Assembly (NCBI GenBank): GCA_945876015.1
Contig: CAMCNM010000142.1
Location: forward strand, 1 to 5,718
DNA: 5,718 nt
Source: Gemmatimonas phototrophica
Lineage (GTDB): Bacteria > Gemmatimonadota > Gemmatimonadetes > Longimicrobiales > Gaopeijiaceae
Direction: 5' to 3'
Shown here one piece after another: positions 1 to 5,718 of the stretch (its first letter is position 1; each line of letters begins with the position of its first letter). Under the pieces are notes generated by a model. That model saw nothing but the letters and a program-made list of their open reading frames with translations, was not told the DNA's origin and did not search any database. The translations under genes and the position numbers were made by a program.

Positions 1-343
1 TGGGGTCCACCTGCGCTGGTCGGCGGACGACTTCGCGGCTCGGATCGGCTTCAGCCGGCCCCATCTGAGCGTGCGGATGAAGCGGATCGGGCTGCCCTCG
101 ACGGGGCATCTCCTGACCTGGGCCCGCCTGATGCACGCGGGACGCTGGATGGAGGAGCCCGGCAGGACCGGCGAGAGCGTGTCCCGGCAGCTCGAGTACT
201 CGAGCGGGGCCGCCTTCCGGAGGGCGCTCAAGCAGTACACGGGCGCGACCCCGACCGAGGTGACCGAGGCCGGCGGGCTGCGATACGTGATCGCGCGATT
301 CATGGAGCGCTGCGGGCTCCGCCCGGGCCGCGCAGTGGCCTGA
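1..343 (+). CDS. AraC-family HTH DNA-binding protein, C-terminal part (5' end outside window)
   Basis: The reading frame is open from base 2 to the TGA at 341-343, giving 113 visible residues; the start lies upstream of the window. The visible part looks like a two-helix-turn-helix AraC/XylS DNA-binding domain. The first HTH is around WSADDFAARIGFSRPHLSVR, followed by the linker helix with RLMHAGRWM. The second HTH holds the family signature region: ESVSRQLEYSSGAAFRRAL, then KQYTGATPTEV, matching the usual pattern 'A..lGYss...F.r.Fkk..G.tP.e.R'. It would bind DNA and regulate transcription; the effector or receiver domain that would say what it senses is not visible. The usual isoleucine-alanine of the second HTH is replaced by Ser-Arg, so the fit is clear but not perfect. 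The downstream small gene is 20 bases away on the same strand and is probably co-transcribed. The family call is fairly sure; target and signal are unknown. Confidence 0.82.
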   Translation, partial: GVHLRWSADDFAARIGFSRPHLSVRMKRIGLPSTGHLLTWARLMHAGRWMEEPGRTGESVSRQLEYSSGAAFRRALKQYTGATPTEVTEAGGLRYVIARFMERCGLRPGRAVA

Positions 344-363
344 CCAACTTTTTGGATGAGGCG

Positions 364-630
364 ATGAGGGAGTTCACGAACGAGGCAGGGGAAGCCTGGA
401 CGGCTTCGGTGCGCGAGCGGTCGGGGCCCGACTACAAGGGCCGCTACTTCCTGTGGCTCGAGCCGCGCGCCGAAGGCGAAGGCGTCGCGCTCCCGGATGT
501 GCGCTGGAACAGCGAGACCACGGCACGGCGCACGTTGAGCACGCTCTCGGAGGTCGAGCTACGGCGTCGCCTGCGCTCGGCGCTCGGACGGGATACCACC
601 GCGATGGGGAGTCTGCCGGAAGCGAGCTGA
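364..630 (+). CDS. Small uncharacterised protein, 88 residues
   Basis: I do not recognise a named domain. I chose ATG 364 because a purine-rich GGATGAG (355-361) stands just ahead of it; an in-frame TTG at 352 would add four residues but has no ribosome-binding site. The protein is soluble in character, with no signal peptide or membrane segment. The N-terminal half has a compact aromatic-rich pattern (EAWTASVRER, then DYKGRYFLWLEP) that could form a small beta sheet. The C-terminal half is helical and arginine-rich (TLSEVELRRRLRSAL). It follows the AraC-like gene by 20 bases, so the two are likely one transcript, and it converges on the PBP4 gene with 13 bases between stops. The ordered protein-like composition argues for a real gene. 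It could be an accessory partner of the regulator, but nothing in the sequence shows that. Confidence 0.68.
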   Translation: MREFTNEAGEAWTASVRERSGPDYKGRYFLWLEPRAEGEGVALPDVRWNSETTARRTLSTLSEVELRRRLRSALGRDTTAMGSLPEAS

Positions 631-643
631 CCTGCCGGGCGAC

Positions 644-2683
644 CTACTTGCCGGGATCCGCCGGGATGCTGACGCGCTCGCCGACCGGGAGTCGGCGGGG
701 ATTCACCGCCGGATTCGCCGTGATGAGGTCGTTCACCGACACGCCGTAGGTGCGGGCGATCCGATCGAAGGTTTCCCCCGACTTCACGATGTGCTCGGTC
801 ACGTCCACGCGCTTGGCAGGCGGCGTCGCATCCTCCCCCTGCTCGGCCGAGGGAATCTTCAGCTCGATCCCGGGCAGCAGCCGTCTCGGCGACAGCCTGG
901 GGTTGGCGGCCACCAGCGCGTTGAGGGTCACGCCGTAGCGGCGCGCGATCACGGTCAGGTTGTCGCCGGAAACCACCTTGTGCGTGCGAGGAGCGGGAGC
1001 CGGCGCCCTCGGCCTGGCCGGAGGCGGGTTCGGCGCGACGAGCGCGGGAGGGGCTTCCGATGCCGTGGGAGTCTCGACGACCGGCGTCTCCGCCTCCGGT
1101 CCAATCGAATCGAGCACCGCCATCCGGATCTCGGCGACCGGCTGGAAGGGACGCTCGAAGCTGGCGAGCTCCACGCCGATCCGGTCCTCGATGACTTTGG
1201 CGCTGCCGGTGGACGGGACGTCGTTCGCGATGATGCTGAACAGGATGCGCTCGCCGTTGGCCGAGCGGACGATCCCGGACAGCGCGGAGACATGCTCGAT
1301 CGTTCCGGTCTTGGCGCGCAGGTTCCCGGCCGCGGGTGTCCGGTACATGCGGCGGAGCTCACGCGGGTTGCCGGCCTCCGGGAGCGTCTCCCAGTAGGGA
1401 TCCCAGAGCGGCGTCCGGGACATGTGCTTGAGCACGTCCACGAACGTCGCGGCGCTGACGCGACTCAGCGCCGAAAGCCCCGAGCCGTCGTGCATGACCA
1501 CCCCGAGCGTGTCGGTCTTCACCTCGTTGGCCAGGAAGCGATGCACGACCGCCGAGCCCGCGGCGAACGAGCCCTGACCGTCCACCATGCGCCCGAGCGT
1601 CTTGAGCGTGAGGTCGGCGAACAGGTTGTGGCTCCTCTTGTTGACGATCTTCAGATAGTCGAGGAGCGGCGGAGAGTGATGAGTGGCGACGATGCGCGCG
1701 CCGGTCCGCTTCGCGTCCACACCGGGGGCCCAGAGCGAGCGCGCGGTGACCGTGGACGCCGCCGCATCGGTGACCGTGGCCACCGTGCCCATCACCACGA
1801 TGCCGCGCTCCTCGAGGACGGTCTTGAGGATGCTCGCGGCGAAGCGCGGCGGATCCTGGACCGTCATCTGACGCCACACCTCGCTTCCGTTGGGCGAGAG
1901 CGACCCTTCGATCGAGATCGGTAGCGTAGGATCGTCGCGACTGATCCGCACGCGGCCCCCACCGCCGCCGGTGACCGCAGTCACCTGCATGGGGACGTCG
2001 GCGCCGCCCGGGAGCGTGTGGATCTCGGGCGCGAGGCCCGGGGCCGAGGGCACGACCCTGAGCGTGACCATGTTCTCGTCGAACGTGAGCGCCGAGCTGG
2101 GTGCGGTGAACCAGTCGTTCAAGTCGTCCGGGTTCCATCCGTCACCGAGGAGCGGGCCGCTGAAGAAGCTGCCGTCGCCCACCACGTTCCCTTCGATCAC
2201 CCGTACGCCGGCGCGGCCGAGGGAGTCGGCGAGCGCTTCGAGGATCTCGACCCCCTGCCACTCCACCGAGAGCCCCGGGTCGCCGGTGCCGTACAGCACC
2301 AAGTCGCCCCTCAGGCGGCCCTGCTCGATCGGGCCGTCCGCGAGGAGGAAGGTCTGGTACCGGTAGTCGGGTCCGAGGTAGCGCAGGGCCGCCGCGGTCG
2401 TGAGGAGCTTCATGTTCGACGCGGGAGCGAGCAGATCGTGCGATCCCCGGTCGAACAGCGTGTCGCCGGTCTCGAGCGAGAGGGCGAGCACGCTGTATCG
2501 CGTGCTGCGCCGGCCGTTCGATTCGACCAACGTCCGGAGGTCCTCGCGAAGCTGGCGCACCCGCTCGTCGAGCACCTCCGCGCGCGTGAAGGCGGCGGCG
2601 CCGAGGAACATCAGGACGAGGGCGGCCGCCTTGAGCCAGCGTCCGCCGCGCGTCCGGTGCCGTCCCTTCGTTCGTTCCTTCAT
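644..2683 (-). CDS. dacB: Secreted D-alanyl-D-alanine carboxypeptidase/endopeptidase (PBP4, peptidase S13) with two C-terminal LysM domains
   Basis: This periplasmic penicillin-binding protein should remove terminal D-Ala from, or cut D-Ala-mDAP cross-links in, peptidoglycan. The 679-residue product starts with a signal peptide: basic n-region, hydrophobic AAALVLMFLGAAAF, likely cleavage after FTRA at residue 35. All three active-site motifs are present: SxxK as SNMK (Ser89, Lys92), SxN as SHN (Ser351, Asn353) and KTG (458-460). The 262 residues between the first two motifs match the large domain insertion typical of PBP4 (class C). After the catalytic part comes a Pro/Ala-rich linker (about 535-566), then LysM repeats at about 567-612 and 629-679, each with the 'V.SG(D/E).....IAR.YGV' and 'L..ANP' pattern. 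E. coli PBP4 has no LysM, so this tail is the odd part; it should anchor the enzyme to the wall. An upstream in-frame GTG (2761) would add 26 residues ahead of the signal peptide and is less likely. No strong ribosome-binding site is visible at ATG 2683. Confidence 0.93.
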   Translation of the reverse strand: MKERTKGRHRTRGGRWLKAAALVLMFLGAAAFTRAEVLDERVRQLREDLRTLVESNGRRSTRYSVLALSLETGDTLFDRGSHDLLAPASNMKLLTTAAALRYLGPDYRYQTFLLADGPIEQGRLRGDLVLYGTGDPGLSVEWQGVEILEALADSLGRAGVRVIEGNVVGDGSFFSGPLLGDGWNPDDLNDWFTAPSSALTFDENMVTLRVVPSAPGLAPEIHTLPGGADVPMQVTAVTGGGGGRVRISRDDPTLPISIEGSLSPNGSEVWRQMTVQDPPRFAASILKTVLEERGIVVMGTVATVTDAAASTVTARSLWAPGVDAKRTGARIVATHHSPPLLDYLKIVNKRSHNLFADLTLKTLGRMVDGQGSFAAGSAVVHRFLANEVKTDTLGVVMHDGSGLSALSRVSAATFVDVLKHMSRTPLWDPYWETLPEAGNPRELRRMYRTPAAGNLRAKTGTIEHVSALSGIVRSANGERILFSIIANDVPSTGSAKVIEDRIGVELASFERPFQPVAEIRMAVLDSIGPEAETPVVETPTASEAPPALVAPNPPPARPRAPAPAPRTHKVVSGDNLTVIARRYGVTLNALVAANPRLSPRRLLPGIELKIPSAEQGEDATPPAKRVDVTEHIVKSGETFDRIARTYGVSVNDLITANPAVNPRRLPVGERVSIPADPGK

Positions 2684-2780
2684 CGCGCCATCGGCTGGGA
2701 GAGCTACGCCCGTACTCGACCCCACGCTCGGGCCATGTGGCAAAAAGTGCAAGGAACGCACCGCCGCCCTGCCCTCAGGC
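2684..2780 (-). other. 97-base gap between the FAD dehydrogenase gene and dacB
   Basis: This is one of only two non-coding gaps near 100 bases. It is somewhat AT-richer around 2740-2755 (minus strand: CTTGCACTTTTTGCC). A TTGCAC at 2752-2747 could be a -35 box, but I find no fitting -10 box at 16-18 bases, and no terminator hairpin with a T-run after the dehydrogenase stop. A short inverted repeat GTGC-N7-GCAC (2747-2761) is present but too short to call. The gap may hold a weak promoter for dacB, or dacB may be read through from the upstream genes. Confidence 0.4.
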
Positions 2781-4337
2781 TCAAGACCCGGGCCACATGC
2801 CCGCGAGGGGGTCCTGGCCGGGGAGGGGGAGGATCACCCCCGGATTCATGAGTCCGGCCGGGTCCATGCGGGCCTTCACGTCGCGAAATGCCGCCATCAG
2901 CTCGGGGGACCAGATCCGGTCGAGGAAGGGCGCCCGGACCCGGCCGTCCCCGTGTTCCCCACTGAGCGTGCCGCCCAGTCCGGCCACCAGCGCCACCGTC
3001 TCCTCCAGGATGGTCCGTACACGGTCTCGCCAGCCGGGGGTCCGCACGTCCACCAGCGGATTGACGTGGATGTTGCCGTCCCCGGCGTGGCCGAACACGA
3101 CCGCCTCGGTCGCGGCCCGCTCGAGAATGTCGTCCAGCCCCCGCAGGTAGTCGGGCACGGCGCCGACCGGAACCACCGAGTCCTCGATGAACTGGGACGA
3201 CCTGCGTCCGCGCTCCGCCGCACGGGCGATCAGCGGGCTCGCCGCGTGGCGCACCTCCCAGAGGCGGGCTCTCCGTTCGTCATCGGTTGCTTCGACGGAG
3301 CCCAGACCTCCCGCGGCCGTCCAGCGGCGAACGCGCGCGAGACCGGAGATGACCTGGTCGGCTTCACCTTCCAGCTCGATGAGCACGAGCGCGGCGGCGC
3401 CCTCGGCGGCGTCACGCGCGAGCGGATCGACGGCGAGACCCGCCATCTCGACGAGACGGCGCCCGAACAGCTCGCACGCGGAGGCGCCGACCTCGGTGGC
3501 GATCGCCGCCGCCTCGGGAATCGCGTCGAGAGACGGAAGTCCGACCAGGATCACCGCGCGCTCCGCCGGCGTTCGCATGAGCCGGAGGGTCGCGCCGACG
3601 ATGGTGCCGAGCGTGCCTTCGCTTCCGACCATGAGGTGGACGGGATCGCAGGCGGGGAGGAACCGGTCGAGCGCGTATCCGCTCGAGTTCTTGCGCACGA
3701 GCGGCCAGCCGCGGCCGCGCACGTCGCCGAGTCGAGCGGTCAGGTCGGCCGCGAGCGCGCGCATGCGCGCGGGTGGCTCCGCGCCACCACCGATCACGCT
3801 GCGGGTGCCGTCCGCCCACACCACGTCGAGGCCGGTGACCCACTCGCGCGTCGCACCGTGTCGGAACGAGCGCGCGCCCGCCGCGTTGTTGGCGGCCATG
3901 CCGCCGATCGTGCAGCGTTCGGCGCTCGAGGGCAGGCAGGGGAGGACGAAGCCCGCGGTGGCCGCGGCGCGCGCGACGGCTGCGGCCACCGCGCCCGCGC
4001 CGCAGCGGATCGTGCCCTGCTCGGGGTCCACGCTCTCGACCCTTCCGAGGCCGGGCATCAGATCGACCGCGAGCCACGGGCCGACGTTGCCGGCGGGCAT
4101 TCCCGTGGCCGCTCCGCGGGGGATGATCGGAGTGCCTTCGCGCGCGGCCCATTCCACCAGGGACTGCACGTCGTCGGCGTCGGCGGGGACCGCGACCGCG
4201 GTGGGCGCGATGCGAAACGGGCCCGCGGCTCCGCTGTAGGCCGCGAGTGTGTCCGGGTCTGTTCGGAAGGAGCCGCGGAAGCCCCTCGGGCTCGCGGCGG
4301 GGTGCGTCAGGCCTCGGCGGCCTCGCCCGGATCGCAC
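2781..4337 (-). CDS. FAD-linked 2-hydroxyacid dehydrogenase (GlcD / D-lactate / D-2-hydroxyglutarate dehydrogenase family)
   Basis: A flavoprotein of the PCMH/VAO type that should oxidise a D-2-hydroxyacid (glycolate, D-lactate or D-2-hydroxyglutarate; the substrate cannot be told from sequence alone) to the 2-oxoacid. From the GTG at 4337 it has 518 residues. The FAD-binding half shows PRGAATG (73-79), CTIGGMAANNAAG (142-154) and GSEGTLG (238-244). The C-terminal FAD-oxidase half shows GHAGDGNIH (416-424) and GEHGDGR, whose two His and Glu461 are the expected metal/substrate ligands, then the closing MDPAGLMNPG. There is no fused Fe-S (GlpC-like) domain, so electrons must go to a separate acceptor. 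The start is uncertain: GTG 4337 overlaps perR by 31 bases; CTG 4310 overlaps it by 4 bases, gives a typical N-terminus of 509 residues and has a GAGG just ahead; ATG 4457 lies deep in perR and codes an unlikely Arg-rich leader. It follows perR directly and is probably co-transcribed with it. Confidence 0.9.
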   Translation of the reverse strand: MRSGRGRRGLTHPAASPRGFRGSFRTDPDTLAAYSGAAGPFRIAPTAVAVPADADDVQSLVEWAAREGTPIIPRGAATGMPAGNVGPWLAVDLMPGLGRVESVDPEQGTIRCGAGAVAAAVARAAATAGFVLPCLPSSAERCTIGGMAANNAAGARSFRHGATREWVTGLDVVWADGTRSVIGGGAEPPARMRALAADLTARLGDVRGRGWPLVRKNSSGYALDRFLPACDPVHLMVGSEGTLGTIVGATLRLMRTPAERAVILVGLPSLDAIPEAAAIATEVGASACELFGRRLVEMAGLAVDPLARDAAEGAAALVLIELEGEADQVISGLARVRRWTAAGGLGSVEATDDERRARLWEVRHAASPLIARAAERGRRSSQFIEDSVVPVGAVPDYLRGLDDILERAATEAVVFGHAGDGNIHVNPLVDVRTPGWRDRVRTILEETVALVAGLGGTLSGEHGDGRVRAPFLDRIWSPELMAAFRDVKARMDPAGLMNPGVILPLPGQDPLAGMWPGS

Positions 4338-4756
4338 TGGGCGCAGTAGCCGGTGAGCTCGACGCGATAGCCGGTCACGCGAAAATGTCCGGCCCGCGCC
4401 GGAGGCGGGAGCTGTGCGGCGGGAACGCGTCCCGGCACGTCGGTGATCCGGCCGCACGAGAGACAGCGCGCGTGGAGGTGCGGATCGGTGCGTCCGTCGT
4501 AGCGCGCGGAGGTGTCGCCGTAGCTGAGCTTGTGGGCGAGGCCACAGCCGACCAGCGTCTCGAGGCTCTTGTAGACGGTCGCGAGCGAGATCCCGGGGAG
4601 ATCACCGCGCACGCGCAGGAACACCTCTTCGGCGGTGGGATGGACGTCGGTCCCGTGGAGGAACCGGTATACGGCCGCCCGCTGCTCGGTGTAGCGCTGG
4701 CCCCGCGCCTCGAGAACCTGGCGCAGGTCGCGTTCGATGTCGGTGGAATCCATCAT
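4307..4756 (-). CDS. perR: PerR-like Fur-family peroxide/metal-sensing repressor
   Basis: A 149-residue cytoplasmic metalloregulator that should repress oxidative-stress or metal genes and release DNA on peroxide oxidation. The winged helix spans about residues 8-85, with the recognition segment GISLATVYKSLETL (55-68). Ligands line up with Bacillus subtilis PerR at a constant offset of +2: His39, Asp87, His93, His95 and Asp106 for the regulatory metal, and Cys98, Cys101, Cys138, Cys141 for structural zinc. An Asp at 106, where classical Fur has Glu, and the ARYD...HLH arrangement favour PerR over Fur or Zur. Start: two ATGs in tandem (4756 and 4753) fit equally; the ribosome-binding site is weak. 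The gene ends inside the start region of the FAD dehydrogenase gene, suggesting coupled translation, and lies divergent to the 187-residue gene. A sigma-70-like promoter is just upstream. The Fur-superfamily call is near certain; the PerR assignment rests on ligand pattern only. Confidence 0.9.
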   Translation of the reverse strand: MMDSTDIERDLRQVLEARGQRYTEQRAAVYRFLHGTDVHPTAEEVFLRVRGDLPGISLATVYKSLETLVGCGLAHKLSYGDTSARYDGRTDPHLHARCLSCGRITDVPGRVPAAQLPPPARAGHFRVTGYRVELTGYCAQCDPGEAAEA

Positions 4757-4800
4757 ACTGTCCGTCCGCCCCGCTGACGCGAGCCCCCGAAGACTCAAGT

Positions 4801-4830
4801 AGCATAGAGGAAAACATGAAGGCCAGTCAA
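4801..4830 (-). promoter_or_regulatory. Candidate sigma-70-type promoter of perR
   Basis: On the minus strand TTGACT (4830-4825) is followed after 18 bases by TATGCT (4806-4801). The -35 box matches five of six consensus bases and the -10 box four of six. Transcription would start near 4793-4795, giving a leader of about 40 bases before the perR ATG. This patch is clearly AT-richer than its surroundings. I see no good 7-1-7 Per box (TTATAAT-N-ATTATAA), so autoregulation by PerR is possible but not shown. The same gap must hold the promoter of the divergent 187-residue gene, for which I find no convincing boxes. Confidence 0.55.
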
Positions 4831-4883
4831 CCGTTTCCGCCCCTGGAAATGCTCGCTCCCGAGCCCCTGGCCGGGGCCGCCCG

Positions 4884-5447
4884 ATGAGCGCCGACGCCGG
4901 TCCGCTGCTCACCCCGGAGCCGCTCATCGACGCCGTGCGGGACGGGGTGGAGGGGAGCGGATGGCTCCTTTCCGGTCTGCAGAAGACGACCAGCCACGAA
5001 TTCGCCGGGCGTTGGGAGGGTGAGACGTCGCGCAGCGCGTACCTCTTCTTCCACCGCGCCGACGACCCGGACGGGGTGAGCATCGACGTCTTCCTGGACG
5101 AGACGTCGCGGGGGATCGGGGGCAACCTCGCGCTGGTGCTCGAGGGCGCGCCCGTCGCGCAGGTGGGCGACCCGCTGGCGGCGCTCGCCGATGTGGCGTC
5201 GGTCGCTTGCATCTACCTGGGTCGGGAGCCGGCATCCACTTCTCCCGTGTCCGTGCGGCTCCGACTCGACAGCCCGATTCAGGAGGTGACGGACGGGACC
5301 ACCGAGCTGCGCATCAAGGTGCGCATCACCAGGTCGGCCCTGCAGGAAGGCGCGGCCGGGGTCAGTGGGCTCGCCACTCTCGCCGTGCGCTCGTTCGAGC
5401 GGTTGCTCGAGCAGAAAGAGGTGCTGAGGTATCGGGACTTCGGGTGA
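4884..5447 (+). CDS. Uncharacterised 187-residue protein
   Basis: I do not recognise a family. The product has no signal peptide or membrane segment and no Cys pair or catalytic motif that stands out; its single Cys is near residue 109. The pattern is an N-terminal helix (PEPLIDAVRDGVEGSGWLLS), a run of alternating polar/hydrophobic strands (HEFAGRW, SAYLFFHRAD, VSIDVFLDE, GNLALVLEGA), a middle helix (PLAALADVASVAC), another strand stretch (VSVRLRLDSP, TELRIKVRIT) and a charged C-terminal helix (VRSFERLLEQKEVLRYRDF). An alpha/beta fold is likely. ATG 4884 is the first in-frame start; the bases ahead are GC-rich and carry no clear ribosome-binding site. It is divergent from perR across 127 bases, so it might be controlled by PerR, but no operator shows this. 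It converges on the U32 gene with 14 bases between stops. The well-ordered protein-like composition makes it a convincing gene of unknown function. Confidence 0.8.
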   Translation: MSADAGPLLTPEPLIDAVRDGVEGSGWLLSGLQKTTSHEFAGRWEGETSRSAYLFFHRADDPDGVSIDVFLDETSRGIGGNLALVLEGAPVAQVGDPLAALADVASVACIYLGREPASTSPVSVRLRLDSPIQEVTDGTTELRIKVRITRSALQEGAAGVSGLATLAVRSFERLLEQKEVLRYRDFG

Positions 5448-5461
5448 GGAGTCCGCCCGGC

Positions 5462-5718
5462 TCAGACCGCGCGCACGAAGTGCCCGCGCGTGAACTTCCG
5501 ATCGAGCCGCTCCCGCACGTCGAGCTGTGGGGGCGACGCCCCGGCGTCGAGCGCTGCCAGCGCGTCGGCGTAGCCCCGCACCAGGTCGGCCACCGGGTCG
5601 CCCGGGACGTTGAAGACCGCGCGGTAGGAGCGGATGCCGGCTGACCACAATACCGGCAGGAACTCCGATCCCTCGATCGGCCGGGAGTGGAGAAGGCGGT
5701 TTCGGCAGTCCGAATCGG
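5462..5718 (-). CDS. Peptidase U32 (collagenase-like) family protein, C-terminal end (5' part outside window)
   Basis: The frame is open from the right edge to the TGA at 5464-5462, giving 84 visible residues. The piece holds what look like C-terminal hallmarks of the U32/collagenase-like family: a CRNRLL segment, FLPVLWSAGIRSYRAVFN (the 'lp.L...Gi..yR.e' strand-helix unit), a helix LVRGYADALAAL, and a closing KFTRGHF, which resembles the 'fT.G.f' ending of U32 proteins. Some members of this family are proteases and others act in RNA hydroxylation or ubiquinone synthesis, so no substrate can be given; the catalytic region lies outside the window. An internal TTG at 5650 is not the real start, because the U32-like sequence continues upstream of it. 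It converges on the 187-residue gene. The family call is by motif memory and only moderately sure. Confidence 0.62.
   Translation of the reverse strand, partial: DSDCRNRLLHSRPIEGSEFLPVLWSAGIRSYRAVFNVPGDPVADLVRGYADALAALDAGASPPQLDVRERLDRKFTRGHFVRAV

Noticed and set aside
634..669. Repeated GCCGGG, including a 10-base near-tandem repeat at 650-669
   Set aside because: Mostly coding sequence for the dacB C-terminus; short G+C motifs recur by chance at this composition, and no hairpin or T-run makes it a terminator.
791..1924. Plus-strand open frame of 377 codons antisense to dacB
   Set aside because: Same reason: Arg/Gly-rich composition with no recognisable motif, lying opposite the S13 and LysM coding sequence.
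2736..2761. Possible sigma-54 promoter ahead of dacB (CTTGCACTTTTTGCC)
   Set aside because: The invariant GG of the -24 element is missing (TTGCAC instead of TGGCAC) and the spacing to a -12 GC element does not fit.
2400..4349. Long plus-strand open frame (about 649 codons) across the dacB start and the FAD dehydrogenase gene
   Set aside because: It is antisense to two clear genes, is full of Arg/Gly/Ala/His-rich low-complexity sequence and shows no domain; GC-rich DNA gives such open shadow frames.
4757..5212. Upstream extension of the perR frame giving a 301-residue protein
   Set aside because: The added part is antisense to the 187-residue gene, is rich in Ser/Pro/Arg without structure, and crosses the perR promoter; Fur-family proteins are about 140-150 residues, matching the ATG at 4756.
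5440..5466. Possible bidirectional terminator between the convergent 187-residue and U32 genes
   Set aside because: Only a four-base CGGG/CCCG stem with an 11-base loop and no T-run.

Overview
This is a GC-rich window that reads as ordinary chromosome from a high-GC, Gram-negative-type (diderm) bacterium. The composition, a secreted PBP4-type peptidoglycan hydrolase and the style of the AraC-like HTH protein would fit Gemmatimonadota or a relative such as Candidatus Eisenbacteria, but that placement is an inference from remembered protein style, not a search. I see no tRNA, rRNA, CRISPR array, insertion sequence or phage gene. Coding density is very high: seven genes, two of them cut by the window edges, with only two non-coding gaps of about 100 bases.

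Left end (+ strand): the C-terminal part of an AraC-family DNA-binding protein, followed 20 bases later by a small uncharacterised 88-residue protein. This pair converges on a minus-strand gene for a secreted D-Ala-D-Ala carboxypeptidase/endopeptidase (PBP4, peptidase family S13). That enzyme carries an unusual C-terminal proline-rich linker and two LysM peptidoglycan-binding modules.

Centre (minus strand): a PerR-like Fur-family regulator is followed directly by an FAD-linked 2-hydroxyacid dehydrogenase of the GlcD/D-lactate/D-2-hydroxyglutarate dehydrogenase type. The two overlap at their junction, which suggests translational coupling. A good sigma-70-like promoter lies upstream of perR. 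The dehydrogenase start is ambiguous and may be a rare CTG whose last two bases lie inside the perR stop codon. The PBP4 gene lies 97 bases downstream of the dehydrogenase on the same strand and could be read from the same transcript or from its own promoter.

Right end: a 187-residue protein of unknown function is transcribed divergently from perR. It converges, with 14 bases between stops, on the C-terminal end of a peptidase U32 (collagenase-like) family gene that runs off the window.

Nothing here amounts to a clear new defence or mobile system. The points most worth following are the PBP4-LysM fusion, the perR/flavoprotein coupling with its possible CTG start, and the two uncharacterised small proteins.
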